Of a DNA stretch of 12,500 bases, positions 10,014 to 12,500 are shown in pieces. The position numbers and the translations under genes are program-made. The first letter of the stretch is position 1, and every line of letters begins with the position of its first letter. The notes below the pieces were generated by a model that saw nothing but the letters and a program-made list of their open reading frames with translations, did not search any database and had not been told where the DNA came from. Source of the stretch: Halocaridina rubra (lineage: Eukaryota; Arthropoda; Malacostraca; Decapoda; Atyidae); assembly GCA_037179515.1 (NCBI GenBank), contig JAXCGZ010016322.1, positions 1 through 12,500 of the forward strand, in the 5' to 3' direction.

Positions 10014-12500
10014 TTAGTGATACTTATCATACCTGTCCTTAAAACTATGGATTGAGGTAGCATTAACTACCTCCTCGCTTAGCCAATTCCAATTATCAAC
10101 TACTCTTACACTGAAAAAGTATTTCCTTACATCCTGCAAACAAGTTTTCTTCCGAAGCTTCAAACTATGACCTCTAGTTCTAGAGCCAGTCATATCGAAA
10201 TATCGATCCCTATCCACTCTATCATAACCATGAAGGAATTTAAAGACTGTCACCATATCCCCCCTTACTCTTCTAGCTTCGAGTGATGGCAAGTCTAATT
10301 CCCTCAGCCTCTCATCATAACCGAGATTGCGTATTTCTGGCACCAGTTTTGTGGCATGTCTTTGAACTTTTTCAAGCTTAGCTATGTGCTTTTTCAAGTG
10401 CGGATTCCAAAAGGGGGCTGCATATTCGAGTTTTGGCCTCACATAGGTTACATAAATATTTCTGAACATTTCCTTGTCCATGTGCCTGAAGGCTACCCTT
10501 ACATTTGATAAGAATGCATATGCTGCCCTTACTACGCCATTTATATGTATTTCTGGAGACAAATCTGCCAGTATGTTTACTCCTAGATCTCTCTCATTTT
10601 CTGTCTCTTGAAGTTGTACTCCAGCCACCGAGTAGTCAAGCTTGGGCCTTCTTGCACTTGTACCCATTCTCATTACCTTACATTTTGAGGTATTGAATTT
10701 CATTAGCCACTTTTCTGACCACTCATGCAGATTATTTAGATCCTCCTGAAGTTCTCTACCATTGTTCTCGTTTTTTACTTTCTTCACAATCTTTGCATCA
10801 TCTGCAAACATATTCATGAATGAATTTACAGACTCTGGTAGGTCATTTACATATACAAGGAACAAAAGTGGCCCTAAAACTGAACCCTGTGGAACTCCAC
10901 TACTAACTCTTCTCCATTCAGACACTGAGTGTCTTACTCTAACCCTCTGTTCCCTTCCTTCTAAGTAAGTTTTTATCCATTCCAAGACATTTCCACCTAT
11001 TCTAGCCATTGATTGCAGCTTCCTAATAAGTCTCCCATGTGGAACAGTGTCAAACGCTTTCTGGAAGTCTAGGAATATGCAATCTGCCCAGCCCTCTCTT
11101 TCCTGTAAGATTTGGCTTACCTCATCATAAAATTCTAATAAGTTTGTTACTGTTGATCTTCCTTCTCTGAAGCCATGTTGCCTCACTGACAAAAAGTTGA
11201 AGGATTCCAAGTGAAGAGAGATATGTTTCCTTAGTAGTTTCTCCATAAGTTTGCAAACTATGCTGGTCAAGGAAACTGGTCTATAGTTCAGAGCCGTATC
11301 CCTCCTTCCCTTTTTGAAGATAGGTATCACATTTGCTTGTTTCCAGCATCTTGGAATCTCCCCCGACTCCAATGACTCCTTAAATATGATACTTAGTGCC
11401 ACTGATATTGTGTTTGCGCATTTTTTAAGCACATGAGGGGATATGTCATCAGGACCTGTAGCTTTATGAACATCTAAATCCATCAGCGCTTTGCATACCT
11501 CTGTGGCTGTAAGGTTGATGTTCTCTAATACCGTCCCTTGAGCTTCTATCACTGCAATCTGAGGGGGTGGGGTATTTTCTACTGTAAATACTGACTGAAA
11601 CTCCTTGTTCAATTCTTTGCAGATCTCTTCGTCCGTCTCAGTGATGCTTCCATCCGCTCTCTTTAGCCTTAAAACCTGTTCTTTTACCTTCAGTTTTCCT
11701 CTGATAAAGCTGTGGAAAAGCTTGGGATTTTCTTTAGCCTTCCTGGTGATGTCCCTCTCATAATCTTTCTCTGCCTCTCTCCTTTTACTTAGGTAGTCAT
11801 TTCTTGCTCTTTTGTAGGTTTGCCAGGCATTTATGTTTTTTCTCCTCCTATACCTTTTCCAGCATTTGTCTCTCCACTCCTTAGCTCTTTTACACCCATT
11901 ATCGAACCATTTCTCTCTGGCATGAATTACACCTACTTTGGTGACAGGTATGCAGCAATCTACTATCTTCCCATATTTCTCACAAAAGATGTCATACATT
12001 TCTTGTACAGATTTGTTGTAAAATAAGGTTCTCCAGTCAATAACTGCAAAAAGCTCATTCATTTTGATGTAATCTCCTTTCTGATAGTTCCTCCTCATGT
12101 CCTCAGTGCCTCTACTCTCAGGAAGAATGTCTTCAATGATATACTCCATCAACAACACACAGTGGTCACTCTTTCCAATTGGTGGTTCATACTCAATATT
12201 TTCAATATCCAACACATTATCTGTGAACACCAGATCAAGTAGTGATGGCTCATCCCCACCCCTGGCTCTTGTTGGTTCCATTACATGTTGGTGTAGGAAA
12301 TTCCCTTGTACGCAATCTAGGAATCTTGCCCCAAATGAGTCCTCACCACTGTGTGGGTCAAGATTTATCCAATCTATCTCTTTATGATTAAAGTCTCCCA
12401 TAATCAAAATCCTACATTTTTTCTCCCGCGCCATGTTAACAACTGAATTTATGACTTCAATCGTACCTATATGACTTTCCTCATAAATTTCAAGCCTATT
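10014..12500 (-). CDS. CR1-type ORF2 polyprotein: endonuclease (partial) and reverse transcriptase
   Basis: It nicks target DNA and copies the element RNA by target-primed reverse transcription. The frame is open to the window edge: 22 more sense codons lie upstream of the first ATG in view (12434), so that Met is not the start and the endonuclease N-terminus is missing. Counting from that Met, GDFN is at 13-16 and SDH at 89-91 (end of the AP-endonuclease domain). A basic Lys/Arg-rich linker spans about 172-250. Reverse transcriptase motifs run from about 326 (TGPDD) to 620: NYRPVSLTS 383-391, QHGFREGRS 419-427, FLDFQKAFDTVPH 454-466, GVPQGSVLGPLLF 513-525 and catalytic FADD 543-546. The C-terminal CR1-like region (about 650-806) includes YVRPKLEYAAPFW and WNWLSEEVV. 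There is no RNase H domain, and no stop or frameshift across 828 codons. TAA stop at 10014-10016. Confidence 0.96.
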   Translation of the reverse strand, partial: NRLEIYEESHIGTIEVINSVVNMAREKKCRILIMGDFNHKEIDWINLDPHSGEDSFGARFLDCVQGNFLHQHVMEPTRARGGDEPSLLDLVFTDNVLDIENIEYEPPIGKSDHCVLLMEYIIEDILPESRGTEDMRRNYQKGDYIKMNELFAVIDWRTLFYNKSVQEMYDIFCEKYGKIVDCCIPVTKVGVIHAREKWFDNGCKRAKEWRDKCWKRYRRRKNINAWQTYKRARNDYLSKRREAEKDYERDITRKAKENPKLFHSFIRGKLKVKEQVLRLKRADGSITETDEEICKELNKEFQSVFTVENTPPPQIAVIEAQGTVLENINLTATEVCKALMDLDVHKATGPDDISPHVLKKCANTISVALSIIFKESLESGEIPRCWKQANVIPIFKKGRRDTALNYRPVSLTSIVCKLMEKLLRKHISLHLESFNFLSVRQHGFREGRSTVTNLLEFYDEVSQILQEREGWADCIFLDFQKAFDTVPHGRLIRKLQSMARIGGNVLEWIKTYLEGREQRVRVRHSVSEWRRVSSGVPQGSVLGPLLFLVYVNDLPESVNSFMNMFADDAKIVKKVKNENNGRELQEDLNNLHEWSEKWLMKFNTSKCKVMRMGTSARRPKLDYSVAGVQLQETENERDLGVNILADLSPEIHINGVVRAAYAFLSNVRVAFRHMDKEMFRNIYVTYVRPKLEYAAPFWNPHLKKHIAKLEKVQRHATKLVPEIRNLGYDERLRELDLPSLEARRVRGDMVTVFKFLHGYDRVDRDRYFDMTGSRTRGHSLKLRKKTCLQDVRKYFFSVRVVDNWNWLSEEVVNATSIHSFKDRYDKYH

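Larger units (their letters stand above)
9925..12500 (-). mobile_element. CR1-clade non-LTR retrotransposon (LINE), 3' part, 5' end outside window
   Basis: The element lies on the minus strand: the ORF2 coding region (10014 to beyond 12500), an 89-nt 3' UTR (9925-10013) and a terminal tandem tail. The clade is inferred from the protein. It has an AP-type endonuclease, a reverse transcriptase with motifs such as AFDTVPH, GVPQGSVLGPLLF and FADD, and a CR1-type C-terminal region with no RNase H. A very short 3' UTR ending in tandem oligonucleotides instead of poly(A) also fits CR1/L2 elements. Because the ORF is uninterrupted, the copy looks young. The 5' end and target-site duplication lie outside the window, so full length and insertion site cannot be judged. 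Confidence 0.93.

Noticed and set aside
10505..12387. Plus-strand ORFs of 63-96 codons opposite the LINE
   Set aside because: They are antisense shadows of the reverse transcriptase frame with no domain of their own.

Overview
The window looks like nuclear DNA of an arthropod, most likely a decapod crustacean. Three things point that way. Perfect simple-sequence arrays are dense: about 1.8 kb, roughly 14% of the window, of (AC)n, (AG/TC)n, (AT)n and (AAT)n. The background is AT-rich and nearly gene-free. There is also a long, intact CR1-type LINE. The placement is inference from composition and element type; no host gene names a species. There are no bacterial-style operons, and most long ORFs are translated microsatellites.

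Layout: 1-480 is a degenerate minisatellite of about 58 bp built on GATGAT-rich sequence. 813-883 and 1067-1213 are microsatellites. 1613-1797 is a 97-bp tandem duplication. 2081-3093 is a ten-copy satellite with a 101-bp unit; on the minus strand each unit resembles a tRNA-derived, Pol III-type module. 3796-4140 holds a dense cluster of CRE, CCAAT and AP-1 sites followed by an initiator-like sequence and a possible short spliced first exon. 4237-4891 is a very long (AC)n array. 5053-5144 is (AT)n, and 5251-5437 is a (TTA)n-(TAA)n array that forms a perfect palindrome.

6234-6448 is a 215-bp snap-back (foldback) MITE. Its arms are near-perfect and it is flanked by a TAA direct repeat, which suggests a PIF/Harbinger-type origin. 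7290-7452 is a paired (AT)n array. 7911-8064 is a 64-bp tandem duplication ending in 28 A. 8801-8987 is (TAA)n with a recurring interruption. 9665-9922 is (TG)n passing into an 18-bp minisatellite.

9925-12500 on the minus strand is the only convincing protein-coding sequence: the 3' 2.6 kb of a CR1-clade non-LTR retrotransposon. It encodes the C-terminal half of an AP-type endonuclease and a complete reverse transcriptase. The ORF has no stop and runs out of the window at its 5' end. A short 3' UTR follows, with a stem-loop and two 14-bp tail repeats that abut the (TG)n tract. No host protein gene, tRNA, rRNA or CRISPR array could be supported.
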